A stretch of DNA of 64,000 bases from positions 3,162,001 to 3,226,000 of the forward strand of contig JAWUZG010000159.1 of NCBI GenBank assembly GCA_036785705.1. Reading direction: 5' to 3'. The stretch's first letter is position 1, and the number at the start of each line of letters is the position of its first letter. Made by a program: the position numbers and the translations under genes. The notes beneath the pieces were generated by a model. That model searched no databases and was not told where the DNA came from. It saw nothing but the letters and a program-made list of their open reading frames with translations. Source of the DNA: Acanthornis magna. Its lineage: Eukaryota; Chordata; Aves; Passeriformes; Acanthizidae. Positions 10,480-22,854 of this stretch are shown here, piece after piece.

Positions 10480-10660
10480 ACTACAAAAGATATTCAAAAA
10501 TAGATTCACCTAGGAAAGAAGAATAAATAAGGGTTGCTCTTCACATGTGAATAGCTAATGAAGACCCACTTAGCAGTCTCGGCAGACTCATCAGCCTCGG
10601 CGGCTGAGCCTTGATTGTGTGTCTGCAGCTCCGTTCCTCTGCTCTGCTCATTAGACCCAG
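10480..10660. promoter_or_regulatory. candidate noncoding regulatory block
   Basis: A compact block with the perfect 12-bp palindrome TTCACATGTGAA (10540-10551), which contains the E-box CACATGTG, followed by AGCTAATGA. It is bounded by GC-moderate sequence. The call rests on motif content only, since conservation was not tested. Confidence 0.3.
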
Positions 10661-11559
10661 GTCAAAAGGAACACACACAAACCGTGGCAGAAATGTTAAG
10701 AACCAATGGAGATGGTCACGGTGGTGACCATCCCAACTGGAAAATTACCGGGTAGGACTTTTTATCGCCTGTTACGTGGAGCTGTTTCATCCAGCAGCCG
10801 GAGGTGGATCACTTCTGATCCCCGAGGGTGAGATCCAGCCCATCACACCATCCAACATCTCCCATTGACCTGGACAGTCCTGCTTGGGGAGCATGGGGGC
10901 ACACATTTTGGGGTGGTTCAGGATGCAGGGTGCTGGTGCTGCCCAAAGGGCTGCACCAACCTGGGTGCAAAGGCAGCAGGTGAGGGTTGAAGGGGTGGCA
11001 TCTCTGCTTGGTACTCAGCTCCTGGGGCACAGTGACTGCCACCCTCATCCATCACTGCCCTGCTCTCCTCTGCCCAGAAAGACTTTTCCCTCTTAGCAAG
11101 AGATTTTTTGACCAGCTCGAGAGTCCTGTGAAACAATAGTGAATAACATATAAATACACTATAAATATAGGGAATCCTCTGACAGGATTTTCTTCTCAAA
11201 CACCTCAGGACATTGATTTCTCTCTTTCCTGTAACCAGCCCTGGGTCAGGGACTGCAAGGTGAAGTTAGTTTTAATACCATGTTTGCTAATAACCTGGGA
11301 AAAAGGAAACAAAAAAGTAAGAAAGATCAAGGCAGCCAGACCCTGTCTTGAGTGTCTGTCACTGAATTGTGGCAATGGGAGAGGAATGCAGAGGTGTGAA
11401 GCACCATTGCCAGAGGATTCTGCTGCAGTCTGGATTATGTTGGTGTAAAATCTTCTCTGTTCTACTTGTCTGTGCTTTGAGACCTCCCTGACAGTGATTA
11501 CTCACAGAACATTCCATCTTCACTCCTCTCTGTCCCTAACCTAACAAACCCTCCTTTTC

Positions 11560-12130
11560 TCACCAGTTCTGGGTCAGAGGAAAATGTTGGTATTAGGTTA
11601 CCTCTATTTTATGGTCTCTTAATTATTTCCACCTCTGTGATTACACTAATTAGCTAACTGGTTTCTAATGGCTGTACAGTAGCTTGCGTTACACTTTCAT
11701 TAATCACAGCCTTAGCCAGCCTAGTTAAGAGTCCCTGATTTTTTTTGCATTATGATTTGAAATTATTAAATGCAAAAGTAATCTGAAGGGGAGAAAGGAG
11801 TCAATAGGGATAGACACCACCTTCTCCAGCAGCTTGGCGAAGAGCCTCTTTGATATATTTAGAAATGTTATGATTCACAAGAACCCGCCAACCATTTACT
11901 TAGTGTCTATAAAAATAAGAAAAAAAAGGTGAGTCTGGAGTTTTCAATCACAACTGTTAAAGGCTCCTTCTCACTTTCTTTGATTTGAGGCAGTTGACTG
12001 ACACATTCAAATGGGATCAAAAATAAAACAACTGACAACACATCTCCTCCATCCTGATGGCTGTGGCCGAGCACTCGCTGCAGCTACACCTAGGACAAAA
12101 CAGAAATGAAAATCAAGGAGGAGGCTGAGT
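11560..12130. promoter_or_regulatory. candidate AT-rich regulatory block
   Basis: Many TAAT/ATTA homeodomain cores occur here, including an ACTAATTAGCTAA cluster near 11646 and CATTAATCAC near 11699, in a low-repeat stretch with no coding potential. A full-consensus plus-strand splice donor, AAG|GTGAGT, sits at 11928/11929. One or two such sites are expected by chance in 64 kb, so it is not taken as an exon boundary. Confidence 0.35.
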
Positions 12131-14984
12131 TTTCACTGTTGGAAAAACATTACTCTGACAGCTCTCAAGACCTTCCTATAAATCTTCGTCTAGGGAGATT
12201 ATTTGATGTGCTAAAGGAGTTCTTAAAATAATCAAAATTAAGAACTAAGCATCTCACACTGGAAAGCTTAAATACATACACACGGGAATGTTCATCACTG
12301 GTTATGATGGAAAGTCAGAATAACAATAAAAATAATAAAATAATATTTTAAATTTTAATGTTATTATTGATATCTGTGTAACAGGAGAAGTTCAAAAGGC
12401 TGTACAAACACCAATAAATTAATTCTGCCAACCTACTGCGTATCAGGCACCCAGTTCAGTGAGGTTCTACAGTGCAGCATAGTTTTAGTGAGCAGTAAGA
12501 AAAGCTTTTCCAGGAGGTGGGACAGGGGTGACGATGCTCTCGCCTGCTAGGGTGTCTTTGACAAGGAGAGAGAGGCAGAGAACCTTCGTTTCCTGAAATT
12601 AAGAGGCTGAAAAGGCCCCATGACAAACAAATCATTAAACAGAAAAAAAAAAAAGTAACAATAATACTGAGCAAAATATTGCTTCAGGGAAAAATTTCTG
12701 CTTGGTTTTAGCACAGATGTTGATATTGCACACTCAGAAAGGGCACATTATTAGATGGTGCACAGAAGCAGAGAGCTGGATTTGCAAGGGAGGAACTAAA
12801 GCATTTAAAAATTAAAAGGCATTTTAAAAATGCCTCCTGAAAGGCATATTTTCTCCGAAAGAGAAGTTATGAGTAGAGAGACTGAGCTTCCCCAAATCAC
12901 AGAGTCTTAAAGTCAGAGCCTGTGACTATCTTGGAGCACTTTTCCAACACTCGGCTTCAAGGAAAGGCAGCTCTGGTGGGAGCAGTCACCTCTGCAGATC
13001 CCCTGAGGCTCCTGTGCTGTGCCAGGCTCCTGTATCACCTCACCTGCAAACACAGGCACAGCCCTGGAGCAGGGATCTGCCCTGTGCCGAATTTTCCCAG
13101 GGCAAGCCCCTCCTGTGCTGGGAGCAGATCCCCATCCTGCCTGATGCCTGCAAGGGAATTCCGAGCAGCTCATCCTCAGTACCTCCCAGGACGATCCCAC
13201 AAAGCACAAGGGCACACTTTTCGAATTCATGGATATCATTTCAAAACCCAAAATCCCTCTGAAGGAGGGAATCCTGAGCCCTGCTGGGAGAGGGAGTCGC
13301 AGGCTGAAGCAGAGCAGAGAATTTTGGGCCTCCTGCATGGGGAGGTGGCACAAAGCAAGGCTCACACACAAAGGTGATCGCTCTGCACTTTGCATATTCC
13401 CTCTGTGCACCGGGCTGGGATTTTTCATTTCATCCATAATTCATGTTTTGCTGCAGCGACTCCACAGAGGCAGCACAGGACCTCAGCCCCACTGATAACA
13501 AGGGAGAGGCAGAGTTGCTTTTGCTGCCAGACTGCAAACTGTGGAGCTTGGGTCCAGCCAGCCCCTCCACTCCATCCCAATTAACCTGCAGCAGGGATGT
13601 GAGCAGACAGTGAAATAAGGGCTGTTTTCCCCTGGAGATAAGTGGCCGCAGGTGGCCACTGCCAGCCCCACAGGAGCCCACGTTTGTCCCCCACGGGGGC
13701 TGTTTGTGGCCACGAGAGGCTGTGCCCAGCGCAACACGGCGCTGGTTCTCCTCCAGCCCTGCACCTTTCTTACACACTCACATGTGATCACTAACCAAGC
13801 TCAGTGTTTGATGGCCCTGCACTGATAGATTTTGGGGCCAGGCTGCTTTTCTTCTCCCCCTGGCCCCAGCGGTGCTGAGGGGTGACAATCCTTGCTGTCC
13901 CTGCACGCAGGGAGGTCACTGTGCCTCTCCAGCTCTGTCACACCACAAAGCAGCCCACGCTCCCTCCCAGGGCTGTAAACCTTCCTCCTCCAGCCCCGCT
14001 GCCTTTCCTCTCCATAACACACAGACCAAAAAACCCAGTTTGTCAGAAACGAAAGTGTTTGGGGAGATTAAAATGTAAATGTTGCACTTGGCTTTTCAAA
14101 GGGGGTTTGATATTTTACTTGTGACTCTGCAAGGAAATAGATTTTTGATAACTCTGCGGAACTGCTGCTGCCCAGCCACTGCTGCAAACAGCCAAGACCT
14201 TAATAAATAAATTCTCTGTCAGGCAGCTCTGAAAACCAACTTGCTGGTGGTTTGGAGAAATATTGGGAATTTCAAAGCAGTCTTGCACAAGGAGACCTGT
14301 AATTACAGCAGCTTCTCCTACGCTGCCTGGAATGGGAGGAGGGGGGCAATGCACAGTGTCCTCTTTGACAGTGCTGGCAATAAACACTATATATTGTTTT
14401 TTTATTGTGTTTATTAACTTGAAAATATGGGGAAAGAGCCATGTCAGGTGTCATGATTTGCACTAGGTATCACCCATGGATGGGACATTAAAAGAGAATG
14501 TGAAAATAATTCAGACAAAATTCCTGCCTGGCTTGGCTCCAGCTTGAAGTCTCACCTCCTTGGAAAACCTGCAAAAAGGTCTGCCTGATCCCGAAACTAG
14601 GTCCCTCCCGTGGCAATTTCTTTTCCTTAACTTTATGTGATGGATCCAGGTCTCTTTTCTCGGAGTCTCTGAGCCTGCAGAAGCGTGCACTGCCCTCAGC
14701 ACCCAGCACCATGCACAGCTCTGGCTCTGTGCTCACTGACACCACACTGAGCCCTGGGCATTATCCAGGCACCTTGTTGATCCAAACTGCTGTGAACACT
14801 GGGGAAATTCAGGGAAAAAGTCATCAGGAGGAGTTTGATGACTTTGTGTTGACCACCAAAGCTCTTGTCCCCCCAGCAGAAGTGAGTTGGTAGGATTTTT
14901 GCATCCTCAGCTGGGACACATTGAAATAGTTGAACCTCAGTGTAAGAAGTTCTTGGCTCAAGGCTCTCAGCAGAAAACTATGAC
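12131..14984. other. no recognisable gene
   Basis: An AT-rich stretch (about 12230-12430, with an AAT-rich low-complexity core near 12318-12350) grades into GC-moderate DNA at 12950-14000. Overlapping open frames of up to 174 codons on both strands show no recognised domain. A weak CTCF-like word lies near 13645-13656. Confidence 0.5.
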
Positions 14985-16115
14985 CACATAAATATTCACA
15001 GCTTTATTACCAAAAAGCTTGATGAGTTTAAATTAACCTTTCTTCCATAATGCATGTAATAATCTGAATATGACCTCTGCACAAATAGACCAGCAGTGCT
15101 CGGAAATGATCAGCAAGGCAAGAATCTCTCATAGGATTAATCTGGAAAATAATTTCAAACAATTGAGATCTATATGAAAATGAACAGACCACACATTAAT
15201 AGAGCTTGAGCCTGCTCTGTAAACTTAGCTACTCACTTTTTATCCCTTAAGTAAACTCGGAAGAGTAATGTATTTATAGCCTCTTGACGTAAGTAGCCTC
15301 AGTGAAATATTGTATGTAATAAATATTCTGCCATCTCTGAGAGCCTACAGGACAAAGCGGTACCAAGGTACTGCAAAGGCAAGCTGTATGTGGCTAACGA
15401 GTCTTGGTGAGCTGCCAGCCAGCTGAAAACACTGAAATGAGAGAAAGCAATGAAAATATGGACTTTATTAATATAAGAGTGAGTTTTATTAACACAACTG
15501 CAATGCAAGGTCAGTGGGTAAGGACCTTTCCCTTTCAGCTTTGCAGGGCACATTTAATCATTGCTCTTAACTATCACCTTGGAGTTTGGTCATCTTTATG
15601 CCAATGTTTTGTTGTTTGTCAATCATTTTCTCCACTGTTTTTTTCCCCCTTTCCTTGCTGATGCAAAGATCACAAGATCTTGGCCCTGTACCCTACCCCA
15701 TGCTGCCAGCATTGCTTTTTATCCAATTACAAATTACACAGTGCATCTGCATTAAACCGAAATGTGTTCATCACTAATTTTAAATAAGGATGTCATTTGT
15801 AAATGCTTTATTCATAATTAATGGAATTATTACTGGGTGCAGCCACATTCTTCATCCGTGTACTGTAAGATATGTTGCAAAGTGCATTAGTAAAAAGCTT
15901 TATAGATGAGGATATGACAATCCGACTGTGCAGCACATTACGTGATGTACTGTGGCTATTGTTGTAACAATCTTTATGCAAGATTTTAAGTTATCAGTCA
16001 GCCAGGGGCTGATTGATAGTGTAAATGTTAATAATTAATAATAGGATAATGTTGATAGCTGTGATTCTATGATGAGTATGGATTTTTTTAGTTAGTGTTA
16101 TGCTAATATGCATTA
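14985..16115. promoter_or_regulatory. candidate AT-rich regulatory cluster
   Basis: About 1.1 kb of AT-rich, largely repeat-free sequence. TAAT/ATTA cores are concentrated near 15000-15200 and again at 15775-16060, including TCATAATTAATGGAATTATT near 15811. The second half looks the more motif-dense. No exon is seen. Confidence 0.35.
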
Positions 16116-16117
16116 TT

Positions 16118-16200
16118 CACTGAATCATAAAATCACATTAGAGATGAGAAGGTCCCTCTGACTTTCCCCATTCATATCACTGATGAGTCAATGCTGCTCC
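16118..16200 (-). mobile_element. possible decayed CR1 tail
   Basis: The words gaatcataaaatcac then gagaaggtccctctga resemble the reverse complement of a CR1 3' end (AGAATCATAGAAT ... GGAAGGGACCT). The rest is too diverged to be sure, so this is a weak call. Confidence 0.3.
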
Positions 16201-19200
16201 TTCCTAACATTTCCAAAGCAGCTCTTTTCCTCTGCTTTTCTGCATGAAATCTGTAGGCTAAGAAGTGTATTTTAAAACAAACACAGAGCCCTGGATATGT
16301 GCTAATGAGAGTGATGTGTAAAGTCCTGGCCTTCAGGAGTACAACAACCTGCCTGCTCTAGCCATGGGGGGCTGAGAACATGAGACCCTCCACTATCTTT
16401 ACAAGAAAATAGTTTAAAAGGAAGGAATTGCCACTGCAATTCCTTTTGCTTTGGCGCCTGAATCCTCCAGCAAGTTAAAACCATCAGGCACATGTACCTT
16501 GTACCAAGGAAGGTCCTTGGGCTGATGAGCAACAGGTAATGCAGGTGGGATGTGAAAATGGAGACACAGGAGAGAGAAGCAGAGAGCTGTAAAGTGGCTC
16601 AATAGTGATGTCATTTTTTTTTCAGCTGACATTATCTTTTTTTATATCCACTAGACAGGATGAAAACAGGCATTATGTCATGCGGGGGGAAGTGAATGTC
16701 GGTTTGCCGCCGGGCACAGACTCCTCAGAGGATGTGAAATGCCAATAGCAGCCTCCAAATCAGGATTTAGAAATGGATATGGTGTAATGGTCCCGGAGAT
16801 GTGCTGGATTCCAAGGTTCCCAGCAGGGAAATCTCCCCTTCTCCACCCAGCAGGATTGTCTCCATCGCCCGTCTCATGGCCGCCCTCGCAGGACCAGAGA
16901 TATAATTTTGCCTTCTCCAGTTTCAAAAGCTGATATTCAGGAGAGCTCCTTCCTGGTACTCAGCTGGTTGTAGATAACCTAAGCCAAAGGCATCAGATAC
17001 GCTGAGCTCACTGGCATTTTCCTGCTGGCATGGTGTCCGACAAGGAAGGGTGTGCTCCACGCACCCCCTTAATGACATTTTAATTCCTTAAATTGTGTTA
17101 ACACCCACCCAGCTCTCAGGCAGTGCAGGAACACAGCTTATGGACTAGTGTGAGAGCCATGATCAGGGAGAGAGGAAGTGCTAGTTGGTGCAGGAATTCT
17201 CTTATTAAGGAAATTATTATTGGTAGCTTTTTCTTAGAGAGATGAGACTGCTCGGAGCTGATCACTGATTACCTTTCCCATCCCTGCTCCCTCCCCACCT
17301 CTTGGACTTTGTGTTTGGCTTTTCAACATTTTTATTTCAGATAAATCCGCAAGCACATTTCCAGGTGGATGTCACCAGGATCCACTTCCTCCCAGCCCAC
17401 AGACAGTCTGTCTCTTATCTCACTTACATTAGTATCAATTATTTACAGCAGGAATGCTAAATCATGAAAACCAAGTTGCAGAAAAGCTCTGCCTTGGCTG
17501 AGTACCCCACACCGGTTGCAGCTCCCCGAGCCCCTGTGCTACTGATGCTTGGCCTTTCAGAGCTGCAGGGAAGAGCAGAGTCTGGGCACCCACAGCCCAC
17601 ATCCTTCATGGGGATAAAAATCACAGGGCAGTGCATTGGGCAGCGCCTCTGTAGGGAAAGCTTCTCGGTGGTCACTAGGTTTTGGAGCAGCTGTGCTTGC
17701 CAGAAGGTTTCCTTTGCTTTTTCTTTTCCCTCCTTCCACAGAGGCTCCGTGACACTGGAAAGGAACATTTGGGGGAAGGACCATCTCCAGTGCGTGGAGG
17801 CTGTGGGTGATGGAGCTGACTCCCCACGGCAGGGCGCAGCCAGCCTAGCCTGCCTGGGGCTCACTGCCCCTTTGTGGCACCACACCAGTGATGTTGCCAA
17901 TTCCTTCCTTCTCCTCCCCCTGGGTATAATCTCTCTTCTGGGAGCTTGTAATCCGGGGAGAAGAAGCTCTTTCCCCATGAGGTTTGAACAAGGCTCTCAC
18001 ATTTACATGCAGTCACTGATGAGCTCCTTAAATGACTGAGTGCATACAAGCATTTTTTTTTTTAATTTTTGATGAATAGTACTTAAACATGACTAACTAA
18101 AATCTCCATTAAATGGGAGTGTTATATACCTTAGGACATTATAAATACAAGTGTCTGGGCTCTGTTCATGTCTTTGGATACGGAGCAGCAGAAGTGCTTT
18201 ATCTCTGTTGCTAAGTTCGCCACTGAGAGAGGTGATGCTTCCACCCATGACCTTGGATGAGTGCCTATGTTTAAATTTCCAGTAATTCTCAATATTTTTC
18301 AGATATACCTATGTTTGCTCCAGAGAAGCTGTGTTTCCCTAGGTTTGGTTCCTTACCCAGCACATTCCCACTTTGCTCATCACAAGTCACAAAAGTGAAA
18401 AGAAACCCCGGAGAAAATAAAAAGAACGAATAAACCCTTTGAAACCTGGGTTTAGAGAATATTCAGAAAGGGAGGAGGTCTCCTGAGTACAGACCAGAGC
18501 CAGCAGATGCTGGGCAAGCTGTGGGATGGTAAGGAGGTTGTCCCATAAGACCCAATCTAGTCCTGATCGTGGCAAGGAGCTGAAGGGCAGGGCTTGCCTT
18601 GGTTGGAGTTTTCCATAGCTCAGAGGATGCTGCCGGACCTGGAAACCTTCAGCCAAGACAAGTCCTGTGTCCATCCCCAAATGACCAAAGCTGGAATTTT
18701 ACTGTCTCCCCTGGGTGTGATTTTGGGAACGCACAGGGATCACTGCTGGAGGGGAGGTACACAGGGGAGGATGGAGAAAAGGAATGGTGTTTTAATTCCA
18801 ACCTGCTGTGAGTCACTTCATTAGCCCTGACCCTGTTTGACCCTTTTACTGTTATATCAGTCTAACTGTTTATTTTCCTCATAACGCTAAAACCAAATCG
18901 ATTACCTTTGTCTCGAAGCCCTTTATGTGTCTTGGCGCCCAGGAATGGCCCTGCTTTTAGCAATGGGCCTGATGCAAACGAAATCTTTGGGAAATAAGGA
19001 CAGTTTGGAGCAGACACCAAGCCGACCTCCCCATCCTTCTCATTTTTCATGGCTGAGCTTCATCTATTGCATTTAAAAGGGAAACATTATCTATTTATTT
19101 TTAAAATAGCTGTACAATGTTATCTCTATAAATGTGGATGGTGTGTCTTTGTTGTATACATCTATACAATCAATAACTGTGTCTTGTGGGGGATTTAAAT

Positions 19201-20339
19201 ATTAGTCTTCAAAATCCAGGTCTAGAGCACCAGATTTATTTGTAGGAAAACATACCCTTTCCTGCTTAAGGAAGGATATTAATTATAGATGCAAACCCAG
19301 AAATCTTGTGGCTTTAGGTGAGATATTTGCTGGATTATAAATGTGAATTGAAGATGAGGGTCTTGCTCTTCCTATTATTGCTATTATTATTATTACTTAC
19401 TGGTTATTATTTTCTGTATGATCCATATCTCCAGGTGGGTCAAACACCACTGGCGAATGGGGAGCTAAGCCTTCAAAGTGTGCACACATGTTGAATTCAT
19501 TAAAAGGTTTTCTATCCCAGCCTTGCCCTCCGCTGCATTTCGCAGTCGGGTGAAATTAAAGACCCTGTTCAGGTGCCTTCCCCTCGTCTCCAGCCTGCCT
19601 TTGGTACCTCATTTCATTGTGCTGCTTTTGCCTGATCATATCAAGCCCCCTGATGTTTATTAATGTTGTCCTGTGCATCCTATTGAAAATCTGCTATTGT
19701 TTCCCAGGTTCTGCTTCAGCACCGATCTCGGAAAGCAGCCAAACCAGGAGCCACTGGGGACCCCAATATCTCCCAGAGCTTTGTCACAGGTGACAATTTT
19801 CTCCTCTGCCATTTGTTATGGCAGATCTGGGGACATCAGTAATAAGCCACAAGGGCTGGATTGCCCCAGGACTGAGCACCCAGAATACCAACGGAGGGTT
19901 TGCTTCAGGCAGGGGCTGAGAGCTTCGAGGTGACAGCTGGGGACAGTCCTGGGGCTGCTCAGCACCTCCCAGAGCTGGAGACCGGAGTGTCTCTGGTTAA
20001 TTCAACACCAGCCGAGTCGGGGGTACCTCACAGCAGATCCCCCAGACTTTACCAAGTGCTCTGAATGCCAATTTATGAGAGTTAAACCATTGCAGACCTG
20101 AGGGCTTGCTGATTTGCCGCTGTTTCCCTGCTGACCTCTGCTGCTCCAGCCGTGCTGGTCACTCTGTGGCCCTTCAAGGACCAAACCCAGCCAGATGACA
20201 AATGCAGAGGGCTGGATGCTCACCAGGATTGGCAGCAGCAAAAAGCATGGAGCTGGAACTGGTGTGCACTGGGAGGAATTCCTAAAGGCAGCTCTGGCAG
20301 GTGCAGCCCCACAGCAGGCTGCTGACCAGAGGAGAACAC

Positions 20340-20660
20340 GTACTGGGATCTCAAAATAAATTCATGTAAGGCACTACCCTGAAATTAATAGGCCCTTGTA
20401 TGCCAGGGCTGTAAAGACAGGGCTCTGTATAAGGTCTGGCTTTTTTTGAATTAGACTCCTGTGCTTAAATAAATTAAGCAAGTTGTCAGTATATTAAATG
20501 ATTTAATGCCTTCTTCGGTTTTGCAGTGGAATCCTAATGAAAATACTCTTCAATATAAAATGCTGAATAAATTAAACGGTGAAGTATTTAAATAAATGGT
20601 GTGTTGTTACTGTGAACCACATTAAATTAGTGTTTGCCTCTATGGTAATGATGCTGCCCT
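20340..20660. promoter_or_regulatory. candidate AT-rich regulatory block
   Basis: Repeated AATTAA, TTAAAT and TAAT words (for example TTAAATAAATTAAGC near 20466) in a 320-bp island between GC-moderate flanks. There are no simple repeats and no open frame of note. This is a composition-based call. Confidence 0.3.
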
Positions 20661-21519
20661 GGCTTTAAAAGAGTTTCTGCTGGTTCAGGCTTTTTTCTGA
20701 CAAAACATAAACGTTGTGCTTAAGATGTTCAGTTCAAAAGGATCTGCACTGTTCCTGGGCCAAAACCTGATATCAGTGGAAATCTTGTTGGCTGGCTAAC
20801 AAGAACTGGATTAAATGGCATTAGGAGCAAAGGGCTCTGGCAGACTGAATTGGAACGGCTGAAGAAGTCTCTGGGTGACGGCCTCTGCCCTGAGCAGGAG
20901 GTACAAAGGTGTTAGTGGCTGTGGTTGGCAACATCCTGCAGTGCTGCCTCGTCCCCAAGCACTGATAATCTGAATTTTCAGCTGTGGTGACAGCAGCAGA
21001 GCAGTGACAGGCAGCTGGGGACAGCAGCAATGGCTTGGATCGTGCCAGAGGTAAATCCAGCACAGCTCAGGACCCAGAGACATGGTCCTGAACTCCCATC
21101 TGGCCCCTTGGTGAGGGCACAAGGGAAGAGACAAGGTCCCAGCATCCCAATTTACACCTGGATTGATTCTGCTATTGAAGAACCGGACTGATATCATGAA
21201 TAAACTGTGGAGGGCCTTAAAAGTCTTTCTTTGCTGATCTCATTACAAGATAAGATAACAAATGACCTCTCTTTTCTATCATTTCTGTAAGGTAAAGACC
21301 TGCTTTTAAAGGTAAAGACCTCACCAGAAGATAAAGTCCCTTATATAGAAATCAATTATGAAACAACTTTAGTTGTTCAGCTTTTGGGTATCAGTTCTTA
21401 TCTAATCACTTCTACCAATCATAGTATATCTTCGGAAGGAAAATATTTTTGTGACACTGTTTCCAGAGCTTAAAACACAGAAATAATGTCCCAGTACCCA
21501 AAGAAAAATAAAAAATAAA

Positions 21520-21540
21520 TTATATATGTGTATATATATA
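21520..21540. repeat. short (TA)n microsatellite
   Basis: TATATATGTG is followed by an uninterrupted TATATATATA stretch. Confidence 0.9.
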
Positions 21541-22854
21541 CCTGTCTGGTCCCCAAATACATCTGGATGCACAGAGGACATCAGCTGGGTCTTGCAGACC
21601 AGTCCCAGGAGAAGTCCATGTGTGGCTCCTGGAGCTCCCTGAGTGAGGAATTAGCTGGGACTCCTGCTGATTAATTTTCATGAAAGGAGAAATTCCAGCA
21701 GCTTCCAAACCAGAGAGCAGAGACATGGTGGAGCTTCTGCAGAAAGTCCCCAAGATCGCAGCACTGTCTCTTTCTGTGTTTTCCTGGGTGTAGATGAGTC
21801 TGTTATGAAACTGCACCTTTTTCACTCACGGTTTTAGCAACTCCTAAGGAATACAGTTGTGTCATTTCCCCGAATAGTCTATCCAAATCCAGCAGATGGG
21901 AATCAGCAGGATTTAACTGAACCACGGGAATGCATGTTCTTCATGTACTTTGCACTGCTCTCTTTGTCACTGCATTTTGGGGTTTTTTTATAGCAGGGGG
22001 ATGTAGGACTGGTTTTATGGAATTTCAGAGGACTTTTCCAGCCTCTCCACTGGAAAAGAGGAAGTACCAATAGCACTGAGGTGTCTGTGTGAGTGCCCAC
22101 CAAGGCCAGACCAATAACTCTTGGAAAAGGGAATGGTTCCACTCAGAGCTTGGGGATGACAGCTTAAATACTCATTATTAGGAAGACTAAAAACCCAAAA
22201 ATGCCCATCCCATCCATGCAGTGTGGGTGCCTGTGTGCCGATTCACAGCGATCTTTGGTGCATCCAGGATATGGCTTAGAAAAACCAAAAGAAAAAAAAA
22301 ATCAGCACGAGCTTGAAATGGCCAGCAATGATGAAACCATCTGCTGGGAAGTTGTTCTGACGTTGCTTCTCCCAAACATAAAGCACACCCATTCCAGATG
22401 GAATTTAACAGCGCCAGCTTCCAGTCACCAGCTCTTTTTATCACTCTGTCTGTTAGATTGAAAGGCTCTCCCTCTCTGCATCCTCGTGCCCTGTCTGAAT
22501 ACATCTGGATTGTCATTAAGCCATCCCTTAACCTTCCCTTTGTTAAGCTAAGCGCGCTGGGGTCCTTGAGTCTGTCACTGTAAGGCATGTTTTGTGACGC
22601 TCCACTCATTCCCATGTGCCCTCTCCCATCCATCACCATCCTCCCGGAGCAGCAGGCACCAGAAATAGCTGCAGTGTCCCATTAGGTGTTACACCAGAGA
22701 TATTTCACTCCCCTATTTTATCAAGTTCCCAGCGCTGTGTGAGAGGATCCCTCCTCCCTGCGGTGAAATCCTGGCTCCTGGAAGTGCGGATTTGTGTGAA
22801 ACCCACTGGAGTTCCTTTCCATCTGGTTCAGGAAGAGACCCATCCGCATTCCAG

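Larger units (their letters stand above)
16201..22854. other. no recognisable gene; noncoding DNA
   Basis: Ordinary noncoding sequence. It includes an ATT-rich run near 19370-19412, a short duplication (aggtaaagacct) near 21290 and 21311, and a TA-rich microsatellite at 21520-21540. Open frames of up to 191 codons, with competing frames on the opposite strand, lack recognised domains. An AT-rich sub-block at 20340-20660 is listed separately. Confidence 0.55.

Noticed and set aside
18385..18398. AGTCACAAAAGTGA, shared with the mature miR-153 family
   Set aside because: The seed-side 5' part of the mature sequence is missing, and no complementary arm lies within 60-80 bp upstream, so no hairpin precursor is possible.
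19715..19740. TTCAGCACC half of a REST/RE1 site (also at 63233)
   Set aside because: The right half-site is imperfect and wrongly spaced (6 bp instead of 2) at 19715, and poorly matched at 63233.
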